Positions 1 through 9,048 of a DNA stretch of 64,000 nucleotides are shown piece after piece. The notes beneath the pieces were generated by a model. It was not told the DNA's origin and ran no database searches. It saw only the letters and a list, made by a program, of their open reading frames with translations. The first letter of the stretch is position 1; every line of letters starts with the position of its first letter. The stretch comes from Parvibium lacunae. GTDB lineage: Bacteria > Pseudomonadota > Gammaproteobacteria > Burkholderiales > Burkholderiaceae_D. The translations under genes were made by a program, and so were the position numbers. Where the stretch lies: contig NZ_QPGB01000002.1 of assembly GCF_003335215.1 (NCBI RefSeq), positions 620,001 through 684,000 on the forward strand, in the 5' to 3' direction.

Positions 1-283
1 GATGCGGCAACACGCCGAACAATTGCGCCAAGCTGAATTGAGTAAAGCACAAAAAGCCTTACAAAAAGCGCTGGCGCAGGGCACCGACCCAATGCAGGCG
101 CTGGAGCAGCTCAGTCACGGTCTGACAAATAAATTTTTGCACGCCCCGCTCCAAGCGCTGCAACAAGCCGATGAACACACCCGCCCGCATTGGCTGGCTT
201 TGTTGGGGGAGTTGTATGGCGCATCATCCACCCGTACCGACTCGTCCTTAACTAATAAACTGACTAATAAAGAAGAAGAGTAA
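1..283 (+). CDS. hemA: Glutamyl-tRNA reductase, C-terminal end (partial)
   Basis: Last ~93 codons of a gene that begins before the window; the reading frame starts at base 2. HemA reduces glutamyl-tRNA(Glu) to glutamate-1-semialdehyde, the first committed step of C5 heme synthesis. What is visible is the helical, Gln/Ala/Leu-rich C-terminal dimerisation segment ([16 protein letters not shown]... ending in a charged EEE tail), without catalytic residues. The stop codon TAA shares its last A with the ATG of prfA, so the two are translationally coupled. The hemA-prfA-prmC order is the classical proteobacterial arrangement and supports the assignment, which rests on context as much as on the short sequence. 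Confidence 0.85.
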   Translation, partial: MRQHAEQLRQAELSKAQKALQKALAQGTDPMQALEQLSHGLTNKFLHAPLQALQQADEHTRPHWLALLGELYGASSTRTDSSLTNKLTNKEEE

Positions 284-1368
284 TGAAACCCAGTATGCGC
301 ACCAAGCTCGCGCAGCTTGACACCCGCTTAAACGAACTTGACCACCTGCTCGCGCAAGGGGATGTCACGAAAGATCTCGATCAATACCGCAAACTCACGC
401 GCGAACATGCGGAGCTAGGGCCAGTCGTCACCGCCTGGAAAGACTTTCTCGCCGCCGAACAGGACGAAACCGCTGCACAAGAACTCCAAAGCGATCCCGA
501 CATGAAAGAGTTTGCGCAGGAAGAGATTAAAGCCGCCCGCGCGCGCATGGAGCAACTTGAGCTTGAGTTGCAAAAACGCCTGCTTCCACGCGACCCTAAT
601 GATGAGCGCAATGTGTATTTAGAAATTCGCGCTGGGACAGGTGGGGATGAATCGGCTCTCTTCGCCGGCGACCTGCTGCGCATGTATAGCCGCTATGCCG
701 AACGGAATCGCTGGCAAGTCGAGATTGTCTCCGCAGCCGAATCCGATCTGGGCGGCTACAAAGAAGTCATCGTCAAACTGATTGGCGTAGGTGCGTACTC
801 TAAGCTTAAGTTTGAATCTGGCGGCCACCGTGTACAGCGCGTCCCAGCCACCGAAACACAAGGTCGCATCCACACCTCAGCGTGTACTGTGGCGGTGATG
901 CCCGAAGCTGACGAAGTGAGCGATGTGGTGATTCGCCCCGATGAAATTCGCATTGACGTGTTCCGTGCCTCAGGGGCCGGCGGACAGCACGTTAACAAAA
1001 CTGAATCCGCCGTGCGCATTACCCACTTCCCCACCGGCATCGTCGCCGAATGCCAAGATGGCCGATCACAACATCAAAACAAGGAAAGCGCCATGCGCGT
1101 GCTAGCGGCACGGATTAAAGACAAGCAAGTCCGAGAACAACAAGCTAAAGAGGCGGCGACCCGTAAATCTCTGATTGGTAGCGGCGACCGTTCTGAGCGG
1201 ATTCGCACCTACAATTTCCCACAAGGGCGCATGACCGATCACCGCATCAACCTCACGCTATACAAACTCGAATACCTCATGGACGGCGACTTAGAAGAAC
1301 TGACCCAAGCACTAATGAGCGAACACCAGGCCGAACAATTGGCGGCACTGGGTGAGGATAATGCGTGA
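283..1368 (+). CDS. prfA: Peptide chain release factor 1 (RF1)
   Basis: Recognises UAA and UAG stop codons on the ribosome and triggers peptidyl-tRNA hydrolysis. The 361-residue length is standard. The PxT anticodon-like motif is PAT at residues 188-190, which distinguishes RF1 from RF2 (SPF). The catalytic GGQ loop is GAGGQHVNK, with GGQ at 233-235, and Gln235 is the residue methylated by PrmC. The start ATG overlaps the hemA stop by one base. The downstream gene, prmC, encodes the enzyme that modifies this protein. Confidence 0.98.
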   Translation: MKPSMRTKLAQLDTRLNELDHLLAQGDVTKDLDQYRKLTREHAELGPVVTAWKDFLAAEQDETAAQELQSDPDMKEFAQEEIKAARARMEQLELELQKRLLPRDPNDERNVYLEIRAGTGGDESALFAGDLLRMYSRYAERNRWQVEIVSAAESDLGGYKEVIVKLIGVGAYSKLKFESGGHRVQRVPATETQGRIHTSACTVAVMPEADEVSDVVIRPDEIRIDVFRASGAGGQHVNKTESAVRITHFPTGIVAECQDGRSQHQNKESAMRVLAARIKDKQVREQQAKEAATRKSLIGSGDRSERIRTYNFPQGRMTDHRINLTLYKLEYLMDGDLEELTQALMSEHQAEQLAALGEDNA

Positions 1369-1396
1369 GTACAACGCCTAAGATGGCTCAGCAATA

Positions 1397-1420
1397 AATT
1401 GACTCTGACCCCATTTTTAA
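1397..1420. repeat. Short GACCCCATT scar at the 5' end of prmC
   Basis: The stretch AATTGACTCTGACCCCATTT lies directly after the prfA-prmC spacer and contains the TTG used as the prmC start. A related core, GACCCCATT, occurs inverted at 61813-61821 beside the remnant patch near lipA. From memory, similar GGGGTCAGAGTCAATT-type strings occur near REP-type elements of IS200-like (Y1) transposases; this has not been verified here. Only two copies are in the window, so the repeat status is tentative. Confidence 0.4.
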
Positions 1421-2265
1421 CTATCCGCAGCGCTTTAATGCAGGCGCGCCAGCAAGGCCTGCCGGCGCTAGAGGCACGGATGCTGATGGAATGCGTACTC
1501 AAGCAAACGCCCGCCTGGTTAGTGGCGCACGATAACGAAGCCCTGAGCGAAGCGGAAGCCACCGCCTATCAAACGCTCTGCCAGCGGCGCTTGGGCGGTG
1601 AACCCCTCGCCTATATTCTCGGCTGGCGTGAATTTTATGGTCGGCAATTTAAAGTAAACCCCGCCGTGTTGATTCCACGCCCGGAAACCGAGCTATTAGT
1701 TGATTTGGCGCTGGAAAAACTCACCGCCAAGTTTAGAAGTGCTCAACCCTTTCATGTGCTCGACTTAGGCACCGGCAGCGGGGCGATTGCGATTACCCTA
1801 GCCCTTGAAGCAGCCGCACGGAATCTACCAGTGGTTGTTTCCGCCAGCGATATCTCGGCATCCGCACTGGCGGTGGCCCGACAAAACGCGATGACGCTCG
1901 GGGCAAACATCAATTTTATTGAGAGTCATTGGTGGCAAGCCATTCCCAAGCAAAGCTTCGACCTGATTCTGAGTAACCCGCCCTACATTGAGGCGAACGA
2001 TCCACACCTCAATCAGGGTGATTTACGCTTTGAACCCGCCCATGCGCTGACTGATCAGGCAGACGGGCTCAGCGCCTATCGGGCCTTATGTGCCGGGCTG
2101 GGTGCTTACCTCGCCCCTGGCGGCTGGGTTTTATTTGAACACGGCTACGATCAGGCGGCCGCCGTCCAAGCTTTATTACAAGCGCAAAATTTGCAGTCCG
2201 TCCAAACCTGGCCCGATCTCGCAGGCATTCCCCGCATCAGTGGCGGGCAGTCGGCCTGCGAATGA
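1399..2265 (+). CDS. prmC: Peptide chain release factor N5-glutamine methyltransferase
   Basis: SAM-dependent methyltransferase that methylates the Gln of the GGQ motif in RF1 and RF2. It shows an N-terminal helical domain (LEARMLMECVLKQ...), the SAM-binding motif DLGTGSGAIAITLAL and the hallmark NPPY at residues 193-196. At 288 residues it has family length. The only in-frame start upstream of the conserved N-terminal helix is TTG at 1399; codons from the prfA stop to there contain no ATG or GTG. The next ATG is at 1438, after the conserved LTIRSALMQAR begins. The first ~6 codons look like a short scar rather than native sequence, so the true initiation site is uncertain. Confidence 0.94.
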   Translation: MTLTPFLTIRSALMQARQQGLPALEARMLMECVLKQTPAWLVAHDNEALSEAEATAYQTLCQRRLGGEPLAYILGWREFYGRQFKVNPAVLIPRPETELLVDLALEKLTAKFRSAQPFHVLDLGTGSGAIAITLALEAAARNLPVVVSASDISASALAVARQNAMTLGANINFIESHWWQAIPKQSFDLILSNPPYIEANDPHLNQGDLRFEPAHALTDQADGLSAYRALCAGLGAYLAPGGWVLFEHGYDQAAAVQALLQAQNLQSVQTWPDLAGIPRISGGQSACE

Positions 2266-2342
2266 CGCGTTACCCCAATCTAAAACGGTGTAGCTACAAT
2301 CCGCTACAATTCGTAGTTAATCAATTTGTGCAGGAGTAATTC

Positions 2343-2660
2343 ATGGAAGCCCAAGCCTTTATTCAAAAAACCGTGACTGAAAACCCCATCGTTTTATTCA
2401 TGAAGGGCTCAGCCCAATTCCCGATGTGCGGTTTTTCCGGCAAAGCCATTCAACTGCTGAAAGCTTGCGGCGCGAAAAGCGTCGTCACCGTCAATGTGCT
2501 GGAAGATGACAGCATTCGCCAAGGCATTAAAGAGTATGCAAACTGGCCCACGATTCCCCAGCTTTATGTCAACGGCGAATTCATTGGGGGTTCTGACATC
2601 ATGGCCGAGATGTATGCGAGTGGCGAATTGCAAACCTTAATTGCGGGTATTGCACAGTAA
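2343..2660 (+). CDS. grxD: Monothiol glutaredoxin, Grx4 type
   Basis: A 105-residue CGFS-class glutaredoxin. This class binds a [2Fe-2S] cluster with glutathione and delivers Fe-S clusters, usually with BolA partners. The active-site motif MCGFSGKAIQ has its single cysteine at residue 29. The glutathione-binding WPTIPQLYVNGEFIGGSDI segment follows. A good ribosome-binding site, CAGGAG, lies 7 nt before the ATG. A 77-bp gap separates it from prmC and could hold its own promoter. Confidence 0.96.
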   Translation: MEAQAFIQKTVTENPIVLFMKGSAQFPMCGFSGKAIQLLKACGAKSVVTVNVLEDDSIRQGIKEYANWPTIPQLYVNGEFIGGSDIMAEMYASGELQTLIAGIAQ

Positions 2661-2664
2661 CACA

Positions 2665-3255
2665 ATGACTCAGCGACGCGTCATTGTCGGTATCAGCGGG
2701 GCTTCGGGCGCGGTGTATGGCGTGCGTCTGCTGGCCCATTTGCGGGCCGCACAGGTCGAAACCCATTTAGTCGTAACCCAAGCCGGTTGGCTCACTGTGC
2801 AGCACGAGCTGGGCTTGAGCCGCCGCGAATTGGAAGCGCAAGCCGATGTAGTCCATGGCCTAAAAGAAGTCGGCGCGTGTATTGCCAGCGGCTCGTTTAA
2901 AGCCGACGGCATGGTGGTGGCGCCGTGCTCCATGAAAACCCTAGCCGCCATTGCGCATGGCATGGCGGATAACTTACTCACCCGCAGCGCCGATGTCATG
3001 CTTAAAGAGCGTCGCAAGCTGCTGTTACTGGTACGTGAAACCCCGTTTAATCTGGCCCACTTGCGCAACATGGTGGCCGTCACCGAAATGGGGGGACTGA
3101 TTTGCCCACCACTCCCCGCGTTTTACCAAAAGCCCGAGAGTATTACGCAGATGGTCGATCATTCGCTCGCTCGCGTATTAGACTGGCTCGATCTCCCACA
3201 AACCCTCGCCCCTGCCTGGGCGGGCTTGAAAGCACCGCATGAACCGCAAGACTGA
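2665..3255 (+). CDS. ubiX: Flavin prenyltransferase UbiX
   Basis: Makes prenylated FMN, the cofactor of the UbiD decarboxylase in ubiquinone synthesis. The N-terminal nucleotide-binding motif GISGASGAVYGVRLL and the RKLLLLVRETP and GGLICPPLPAFYQKP segments are typical. The start is placed at ATG 2665 (MTQRRVIVGISG), 4 nt after the grxD stop. An in-frame TTG at 2641 would overlap grxD and add eight unrelated residues. The last 17 nt overlap the next small gene. About 196 residues, normal for the family. Confidence 0.96.
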   Translation: MTQRRVIVGISGASGAVYGVRLLAHLRAAQVETHLVVTQAGWLTVQHELGLSRRELEAQADVVHGLKEVGACIASGSFKADGMVVAPCSMKTLAAIAHGMADNLLTRSADVMLKERRKLLLLVRETPFNLAHLRNMVAVTEMGGLICPPLPAFYQKPESITQMVDHSLARVLDWLDLPQTLAPAWAGLKAPHEPQD

Positions 3256-3460
3256 GCGCATTTGGCACCGTGCCGATGGCTCGGTGATTGCCTGCACCGA
3301 AAAAATTAAAGTCCTGAACGACAACCTCGCCGAGTTACGCCAACTCGCACAAGATGCGCTGGATGATGCCCTACTCCTCGAAGGCACTGAGGCCGAAGTT
3401 AAAGCAGCGTTTATTGAAACCATTGAAAATCTGATAGCCAGTTACCCCGAACGCCAATAA
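3239..3460 (+). CDS. Small conserved protein of unknown function (73 aa)
   Basis: Begins at an ATG inside the end of ubiX (17-nt overlap) and ends 18 nt before cysM, so it is in the same transcription unit. The protein is hydrophilic and mostly helical, with an N-terminal WHRADGSVIACTEKIKVLNDN stretch and an acidic ALDDALLLEGTEAEVKAAF segment. It has no signal peptide, membrane segment or cysteine pair. I recall similar short proteins in this position in other betaproteobacteria but know no function for them. A real gene is favoured by its tight packing and by codon use like its neighbours. Confidence 0.7.
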   Translation: MNRKTERIWHRADGSVIACTEKIKVLNDNLAELRQLAQDALDDALLLEGTEAEVKAAFIETIENLIASYPERQ

Positions 3461-3478
3461 CCCCACACAGGAACCACC

Positions 3479-4396
3479 ATGCGCGCAGATAACATTCTTC
3501 AAACCATTGGAAATACCCCGCACATCCGCATCAATCGCTTATTTGGCCAACAACATCAGGTGTGGATTAAATCCGAACGCGCCAACCCAGGCGGCTCCAT
3601 TAAAGACCGGATTGCCCTCAACATGATTGAAGCCGCCGAACAAGCTGGTGCGCTCAAACCTGGCAGTGTGATTATTGAACCCACCTCCGGCAATACGGGC
3701 GTCGGCTTGGCCATGGTCGCGGCGGTTAAGGGCTACAAATTGGTTTTAGTGATGCCAGAAAGTATGTCGGTTGAACGTCGTCGGCTGATGCTGGCCTATG
3801 GCGCGGAGTTTGTGCTCACGCCCCGCGAAAAAGGCATGAAAGGCGCGATTGAAAAGGCACAAGAACTGATTGCGGCCACCCCAGGAGCCTGGATGCCGCA
3901 GCAATTTGAAAACCCCGCGAATATCGATGTGCATGTACAAACCACGGCCCAAGAGATTTTGCGCGACTTCCCCGAAGGGCTGGACTACCTCATTACTGGG
4001 GTGGGCACGGGCGGCCACTTGACCGGCTGCGCGCAAGTCCTCAAAGCAGCGTGGCCCAAACTCAAAGTCTTTGCGGTCGAGCCTACGCTATCACCGGTCA
4101 TTTCCGGTGGCGCGCCCTCACCGCACCCGATTCAAGGCATTGGCGCCGGCTTTATCCCCAAAAACTTGAACACAGCCTTATTGGATGGCGTGATTCAGGT
4201 CGATGCCGAAGAGGCGCGAGAAATGGCCCGCCGCGCCGCTCGCGAAGAGGGGATGCTGATTGGCATTTCTTCAGGCGCGACGCTGAATGCGATTGCGCAG
4301 AAACTCAAAGAGATTCCCGCCGGTGCGACGATCTTGGGATTTAACTACGATACGGGCGAGCGTTATTTGTCGATTGAGGGTTTTCTACCCGCTTAA
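3479..4396 (+). CDS. cysM: Cysteine synthase B
   Basis: PLP enzyme forming L-cysteine from O-acetylserine and sulfide or thiosulfate. The Schiff-base lysine lies in NPGGSIKDR (Lys42). The phosphate- and substrate-binding loops [16 protein letters not shown] and [10 protein letters not shown] are intact. The 305-residue length and the [16 protein letters not shown] region fit CysM better than CysK. The final gene of the hemA-side strand run, followed by converging hairpins. Confidence 0.93.
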   Translation: MRADNILQTIGNTPHIRINRLFGQQHQVWIKSERANPGGSIKDRIALNMIEAAEQAGALKPGSVIIEPTSGNTGVGLAMVAAVKGYKLVLVMPESMSVERRRLMLAYGAEFVLTPREKGMKGAIEKAQELIAATPGAWMPQQFENPANIDVHVQTTAQEILRDFPEGLDYLITGVGTGGHLTGCAQVLKAAWPKLKVFAVEPTLSPVISGGAPSPHPIQGIGAGFIPKNLNTALLDGVIQVDAEEAREMARRAAREEGMLIGISSGATLNAIAQKLKEIPAGATILGFNYDTGERYLSIEGFLPA

Positions 4397-4425
4397 ATTC
4401 AGCGTACCGGACCACAACCAAGCAA

Positions 4426-4476
4426 GGGAACCCCTCTCCTCGCGGGCGGTTCCCGCGCTGACCACAAACGTCAGCG
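4426..4476. terminator. Converging hairpins between cysM and the RND permease
   Basis: Two adjacent perfect stems: CGCGGG (4441-4446) with CCCGCG (4452-4457), loop CGGTT; and CGCTGAC (4456-4462) with GTCAGCG (4470-4476). A wider GGGAACC/GGTTCCC pairing (4426-4432 with 4448-4454) is an alternative to the first. The second stem includes the stop codon of the minus-strand permease. There is no long T run, so termination efficiency is uncertain. Confidence 0.55.
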
Positions 4477-7400
4477 TGCTGGTTTCATTGCAGTCATCCG
4501 CTGGAATTTCTCCATATACAAATAGACCACAGGCGTGAGGTAGAGCGTCAGGAACTGTGAAACGATCAGCCCGCCTACCACCGCCAAGCCGAGTGGCTGG
4601 CGAATTTCAGCCCCCGCACCAATGCCCAGCGCTATCGGTAGCGTGCCCACCAGGGCGGCGAAGGTTGTCATCATGATTGGGCGAAAGCGAACCAAGCAGG
4701 CATTGAAAATAGCCTGACTGGCTGCCAGCCCCGATTCACGCTGCGCTTCTAACGCAAAGTCGATCATCATGATCGCATTCTTTTTGACGATGCCAATCAG
4801 CATAATCACGCCCACAAATGCATATAGGGTTAAATCCACTTTGAATACCAACAGGGTCAGTAAGGCACCCAAGCCTGCTGAAGGTAAGCCCGAGAGAATC
4901 GTGAGAGGATGGATGAAACTTTCATACAAGATCCCCAATACTAAATACACCACGAGAACAGCAACCAGAAGCAGCATCCCCAGCCCTTGTAACGAGGCCT
5001 GAAATGCCTGGGCGGTACCCTGTAAGCTGGTCGTGAGCGACGAGGGCAATGTCACCTCTTTTTCTACCTTGGCAATGGCCGTCACGGCTTCACCCAGAGA
5101 CATGCCAGGAATTAAGTTGAATGAAATCGTTACGGCGGGGAGTTGGCCAAGATAATTCACCGTGAGCGCCTGCGTTTTACGGGTAACTTTGGCAATCGCA
5201 TCAAGCGGGATCAATTTTCCAGCCGTATTGCGAACGTAGAGCCGAGAAAGCATGGTGGGCTCGACTTGGAAAGCGGGATCAACCTCAAGGATGACTTGAT
5301 ATTGATTCGTCGGGGCGTAGATGGTCGAAATTTGTCGACTGCTAAATGCACTTTGCAGGGTGTCTTCGACTTGGGCAAAGCGTAGCCCCAGCGCCGCTAA
5401 CTTATCGCGGTCAATGTCAAGCTGAACAACCGGGCTTTTATTATTGAGGTTGGTATTTACATCAATAAAGCCCGGTAACTCACGCAGTTTCTTACTGAGG
5501 GTATCCGTCCAACCATACAGCTCACTCAAGTCACTGCTCTGCAACGTATATTGGTATTGACCACTGGTGACTTGACCACCGATTCGGATCACCGGTGGGT
5601 TTTGAATGAATGCTTTGATGCCCGGAACCGCGGCTAGTTTGGGTCGCAGTTGTTGAATGATTTCATCGGGTTTTAATTGCCGCTCATGGGCAGGCTTGAG
5701 CACTATAAACAGCAGGCCATTGTTGGTCGTCGCACGCGAACCACCAGCCCCAACCGTTGACATAAACGACGCGATATTCGGATCTTTGGCGACAATGGCC
5801 GCCAGTTGGCGCTGCTGCTCTACCATCGCTTGAAATGAGGCATCGGGTGCGCCTTCTGTATTGATAATGAGCTGTCCGCTATCGCCACTGGGCAGAAAAT
5901 CTTTCGGGACCTGGCCGAATAGCCAGACAGTCATCGCAATCGTGCCAAAAAAACTTGCCAAGACCCAACGAGGATGCGCCATGCTCCAGCTCAATGTGGT
6001 GCGGTAACCTTCACTTAAGAGCGCAAAGGCCCGCTCGAAGAGATTGAAAATCGCACCATGTTTTTCTTGATGTGAGGCTTTGAGATAGCGGCTGCATAGC
6101 ATCGGCGTGAGGGTGAGGGAAACAAACCCAGAAACCAGAATGGCGACACAAATCGTTACCGCGAATTCATTCAGGAGTCGCCCAACGATGCCTTTCATGT
6201 AGAGCACGGGAATAAAAACGGCAATCAGCGAAATGGTCATGGAGATAATCGTAAAACCAATTTCACGCGCCCCTTTGATCGCGGCCTCAAAGGGGGGGTC
6301 GCCTGCTTCGAGATGCCGGACAATGTTCTCCAGCATCACAATCGCATCATCGACCACAAAGCCCACCGCGAGGGTTAAGGCCAGCAAGGTCAGGTTATTA
6401 ATGCTGTAGCCGAGCAAATGCATCACTGCAAAAGTACCAATCACGGAAAGGGGTAACGCCAATGCGGGAATCGCGGTTGCGGATGCATTACGCAGAAACA
6501 TCAAAATAACCAAGACCACCAGTACACCGGCCAGGATCAGGGTAAATTGCACATCGGCAATGCCTTCCCGAATCGATAAGCTGCGATCAAATAAGGTGCG
6601 CATCTCAATCGCAGCAGGCAGCTTCTCTTGAAACGCGGGTAAAACCCGTTTGATCGCGTCAACCGTCTCAATCGTATTCGCACCCGGTTGCCGCAAGATC
6701 GCTAAAACAATCGCGCGACGGTCTACATTCCAGCTCGCAATGCGACTGTTCTCGACGCTGTCAATCGCGCTTGCCACCTCTTCCAGCCGAACTGGCGCGC
6801 CATTGCGCCAAGCCACAATCAAGGGCCGATAGGCAGCCGCCTGCATCAGCTGGCCATTGTCTTTAATCGAAAAACTCTGGCGCGGTCCATCAATCAACCC
6901 CACCGGTTGATTCACGTTATTTTGAGCAATCGCTTGCTGTAACTCATCCAAACCGATCCCTTTCGCGGCCAATTTGTCGGGATTGGCTTGGATTCGCACG
7001 GCAAACTTTTGGGACCCAAAAACCTGCACTTGGGCGACCCCTTTAATGGTCGATAAGCGTTGCCCGAGTTGGGTTTCGGCATACTCGTTGACCGTGGTTA
7101 ACGGTAATGACGGGGAAGAAAGTGCAATGTAAAAAATCGGAGAATCGGCCGGATTCACCTTACGAAAAGACGGCGGTGTGGGCATGCTTGGGGGCAATCG
7201 CCGTAATGCCGCGGCAATGGCAGACTGAACATCTTGAGCGGCCGCATCAATATTGCGCTCAAGCGAAAATTGCAGGGTGATGGAGGTGGTTCCTTGCGCA
7301 CTGGTCGAGTTCATCGAATCCAGCCCAGGAATCGTAGAAAACTGGGCTTGCAGTGGCTGAGCCACAGCAGACGCCATGGTCTCTGGCGAGGCGCCGGGAA

Positions 7401-7551
7401 GGTTGGCCGTGACACTGATCGTTGGAAAATCAATACTGGGTAGTTCGGCTACCGGCAGGGCCCGATAGGCAAGCACCCCAAAGGCGACAATCGCGACCAT
7501 CAGAAGTGTGGTCATCACAGGGCGGCGGATACAAAGCTCAGGTAGTTGCAT
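4471..7551 (-). CDS. RND multidrug efflux permease (MdtB/MuxB-like)
   Basis: Inner-membrane proton/drug antiporter of the HAE1 family, ~1026 residues. The N-terminus MQLPELCIRRPVMTTLLM is typical of the MdtB/MdtC-MuxB/MuxC branch. The paired proton-relay aspartates are D401-D402 in VGFVVDDAIVMLENI, and the TM10 lysine is present in GIVKKNAIMMIDFAL. Two large periplasmic loops are intact. The start was placed at ATG 7551 by family N-terminus; ATG 7569 and TTG 7575 are in frame but lack a ribosome-binding site. The membrane-fusion gene lies 78 bp upstream. Unlike MdtABC there is only one permease, and no outer-membrane channel gene is nearby. Substrates cannot be told. Confidence 0.92.
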   Translation of the reverse strand: MQLPELCIRRPVMTTLLMVAIVAFGVLAYRALPVAELPSIDFPTISVTANLPGASPETMASAVAQPLQAQFSTIPGLDSMNSTSAQGTTSITLQFSLERNIDAAAQDVQSAIAAALRRLPPSMPTPPSFRKVNPADSPIFYIALSSPSLPLTTVNEYAETQLGQRLSTIKGVAQVQVFGSQKFAVRIQANPDKLAAKGIGLDELQQAIAQNNVNQPVGLIDGPRQSFSIKDNGQLMQAAAYRPLIVAWRNGAPVRLEEVASAIDSVENSRIASWNVDRRAIVLAILRQPGANTIETVDAIKRVLPAFQEKLPAAIEMRTLFDRSLSIREGIADVQFTLILAGVLVVLVILMFLRNASATAIPALALPLSVIGTFAVMHLLGYSINNLTLLALTLAVGFVVDDAIVMLENIVRHLEAGDPPFEAAIKGAREIGFTIISMTISLIAVFIPVLYMKGIVGRLLNEFAVTICVAILVSGFVSLTLTPMLCSRYLKASHQEKHGAIFNLFERAFALLSEGYRTTLSWSMAHPRWVLASFFGTIAMTVWLFGQVPKDFLPSGDSGQLIINTEGAPDASFQAMVEQQRQLAAIVAKDPNIASFMSTVGAGGSRATTNNGLLFIVLKPAHERQLKPDEIIQQLRPKLAAVPGIKAFIQNPPVIRIGGQVTSGQYQYTLQSSDLSELYGWTDTLSKKLRELPGFIDVNTNLNNKSPVVQLDIDRDKLAALGLRFAQVEDTLQSAFSSRQISTIYAPTNQYQVILEVDPAFQVEPTMLSRLYVRNTAGKLIPLDAIAKVTRKTQALTVNYLGQLPAVTISFNLIPGMSLGEAVTAIAKVEKEVTLPSSLTTSLQGTAQAFQASLQGLGMLLLVAVLVVYLVLGILYESFIHPLTILSGLPSAGLGALLTLLVFKVDLTLYAFVGVIMLIGIVKKNAIMMIDFALEAQRESGLAASQAIFNACLVRFRPIMMTTFAALVGTLPIALGIGAGAEIRQPLGLAVVGGLIVSQFLTLYLTPVVYLYMEKFQRMTAMKPAR

Positions 7552-7629
7552 AGCCAATTCAATCTCCATCAACAAGCCGGTGTCGGCTTATCTGTGCGGT
7601 GTCGTGCTGCCACAGGGGTCGCAAAGGAA

Positions 7630-8853
7630 TTAGCGACGGGGTTCGGGGGGTGTCGGTGTTGTCGGTGTTGCCCCAGGCCCTGGCTCTTTTTTAGGTGCTT
7701 TTAAGACCGCCTGAGCCCCCGGGAAGAGGCGTAACTGACCCGTGGTCACGACAGTTTCGCCAACCGAAAGACCTTTTTTAACCGCTGTCATGCCTTGGCG
7801 GCTGGTCAAAACTTCAATCTTCCGTATGCTGGCCTTACGCTCTGCATCGAGCACGTAAACAAAGTTGCCCTCGGGTCCTTGCTGTATGGCTTCATTCGGG
7901 ACCACGAGGGCATCAGGTACCTCATCCAGTTGCAAGCTTAATTGAATGAACTGACCAGCCGCCAAGCTCTGATCCGCGTTGGGCAATACCGCCTTTAATA
8001 AAATCGTGCCACTGGTGCTGTCTACGGTGTTATCCATAAACTTAACCTGCCCCGTCTGTTTCGTGCCACCGGGTAGGCGGGCTTCAACCGTTAACCTCCC
8101 CCGGCCGAGTAACTCTCGAACCCGCCCGACATGCTGTTCTGGCAAGGTAAAGGTCGCAAAGAGCGGTTGCACCCGATTGATCACCGCCAGCGCAGTATCG
8201 TTGATCTTGATGGTCGCCCCTGGATAGGCAAGCTTGCTACCTATAACCCCCTGTATCGGCGCACGGATGACGGTATAACTGGCTTGCAAGCGAGCCAACT
8301 CTAAAGCGGCCTGATCCGCTTTAATCGTAGCAGCGACAGCACTCTCATTGGTGCGATATTCATTCAACTTTTCTTCCGATACAAAGCCTTGCTTCACCAG
8401 TGCCGTATACCGTTCCAGATCCGCTTTAGCCTTGGCCAATAGAACCTGATCTCGCGCCAGCGTCGCCTCCGCCTGCTTGACCCGGGCGTCGAAATCATTA
8501 CTGTCTAGTCGAGCCAAGATATCACCAGGTTTGACAACTTGCCCTTCATTGAAAAATAGCTGCGCGAGCTGACCATCAACACGGGATTTCACGGTGACCG
8601 TCTCATAAGGTTCAGTCCGTCCGACCACGTCTAACATCACGGGCATCAGTTGCTGACTGACCTGAGCCACAACGACAGGCACAGGGGCGGCATTTTTCTT
8701 TTTCGGTTCTGCCTGCTGTTTTTGGCTGTAGCCATACACAGCTACTGCAACCAATGCGATGACGATTAAGAGAAAAAACCAAGCTGCTTTTTTACTGCCA
8801 GTACTGGTTGGGCCAGACACTGCGGTGTCTGAGCGGGTCTCGAGCGGGGGCAT
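7630..8853 (-). CDS. RND efflux periplasmic adaptor (membrane-fusion protein)
   Basis: A 407-residue HlyD/MdtA-type adaptor linking the permease to an outer-membrane channel. It shows one N-terminal membrane anchor (AWFFLLIVIALVAVAVYGY, residues ~24-43, no lipobox), a lipoyl half-motif VKSRVDGQLAQLFFNEGQVVKPGDIL, an alpha-helical hairpin (~residues 120-180), the second lipoyl half IRAPIQGVIGSKLAYPGATI, and a beta-barrel region. The C-terminal tail is Pro/Thr-rich. A GAGG ribosome-binding site precedes the ATG. It lies just beyond the tRNA-Thr terminator, so its promoter should be in the ~35 bp between them or involve read-through. Confidence 0.92.
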   Translation of the reverse strand: MPPLETRSDTAVSGPTSTGSKKAAWFFLLIVIALVAVAVYGYSQKQQAEPKKKNAAPVPVVVAQVSQQLMPVMLDVVGRTEPYETVTVKSRVDGQLAQLFFNEGQVVKPGDILARLDSNDFDARVKQAEATLARDQVLLAKAKADLERYTALVKQGFVSEEKLNEYRTNESAVAATIKADQAALELARLQASYTVIRAPIQGVIGSKLAYPGATIKINDTALAVINRVQPLFATFTLPEQHVGRVRELLGRGRLTVEARLPGGTKQTGQVKFMDNTVDSTSGTILLKAVLPNADQSLAAGQFIQLSLQLDEVPDALVVPNEAIQQGPEGNFVYVLDAERKASIRKIEVLTSRQGMTAVKKGLSVGETVVTTGQLRLFPGAQAVLKAPKKEPGPGATPTTPTPPEPRR

Positions 8854-8890
8854 ACAACCTCGTTTCTTATATTGAATTAAGATTGTAAAT

Positions 8891-8918
8891 AAAAAAAACC
8901 CGCCTGTCTGGCGGGTTT
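8891..8918 (-). terminator. Rho-independent terminator after tRNA-Thr
   Basis: On the minus strand AAACCCGCC (8918-8910) pairs with GGCGGGTTT (8904-8896) around a 5-nt loop. The T run continues to 8891, giving eight consecutive Ts including the stem end. It lies 8 bp past the tRNA 3' end. Confidence 0.9.
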
Positions 8919-8925
8919 AGCAATC

Positions 8926-9001
8926 TGGTGCCGGCTAACGGATTCGAACTGTTGACCTTCGCATTACAAGTGCGCTGCTCTACCAACTGAGCTAAGCCGG
9001 C
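8926..9001 (-). tRNA. tRNA-Thr (anticodon UGU)
   Basis: A 76-nt cloverleaf including an encoded CCA. The acceptor stem is GCCGGCT/AGCCGGC, the D-arm TAGCTCAGTTGGTAGAGCA, and the anticodon loop CTTGTAA with anticodon TGT. The T-loop GTTCGAATC is intact. It closely resembles known bacterial tRNA-Thr(UGU). It stands alone, followed by its own terminator. Confidence 0.97.
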
Positions 9002-9048
9002 AATATAAGTATTTTATCAGACTTTTTCTGCTTCTCATGCTCCCGCAC

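Noticed and set aside
2670-3083. 137-codon antisense ORF in ubiX
   Set aside because: Shadow of ubiX, Ser/Arg-rich composition typical of antisense frames.
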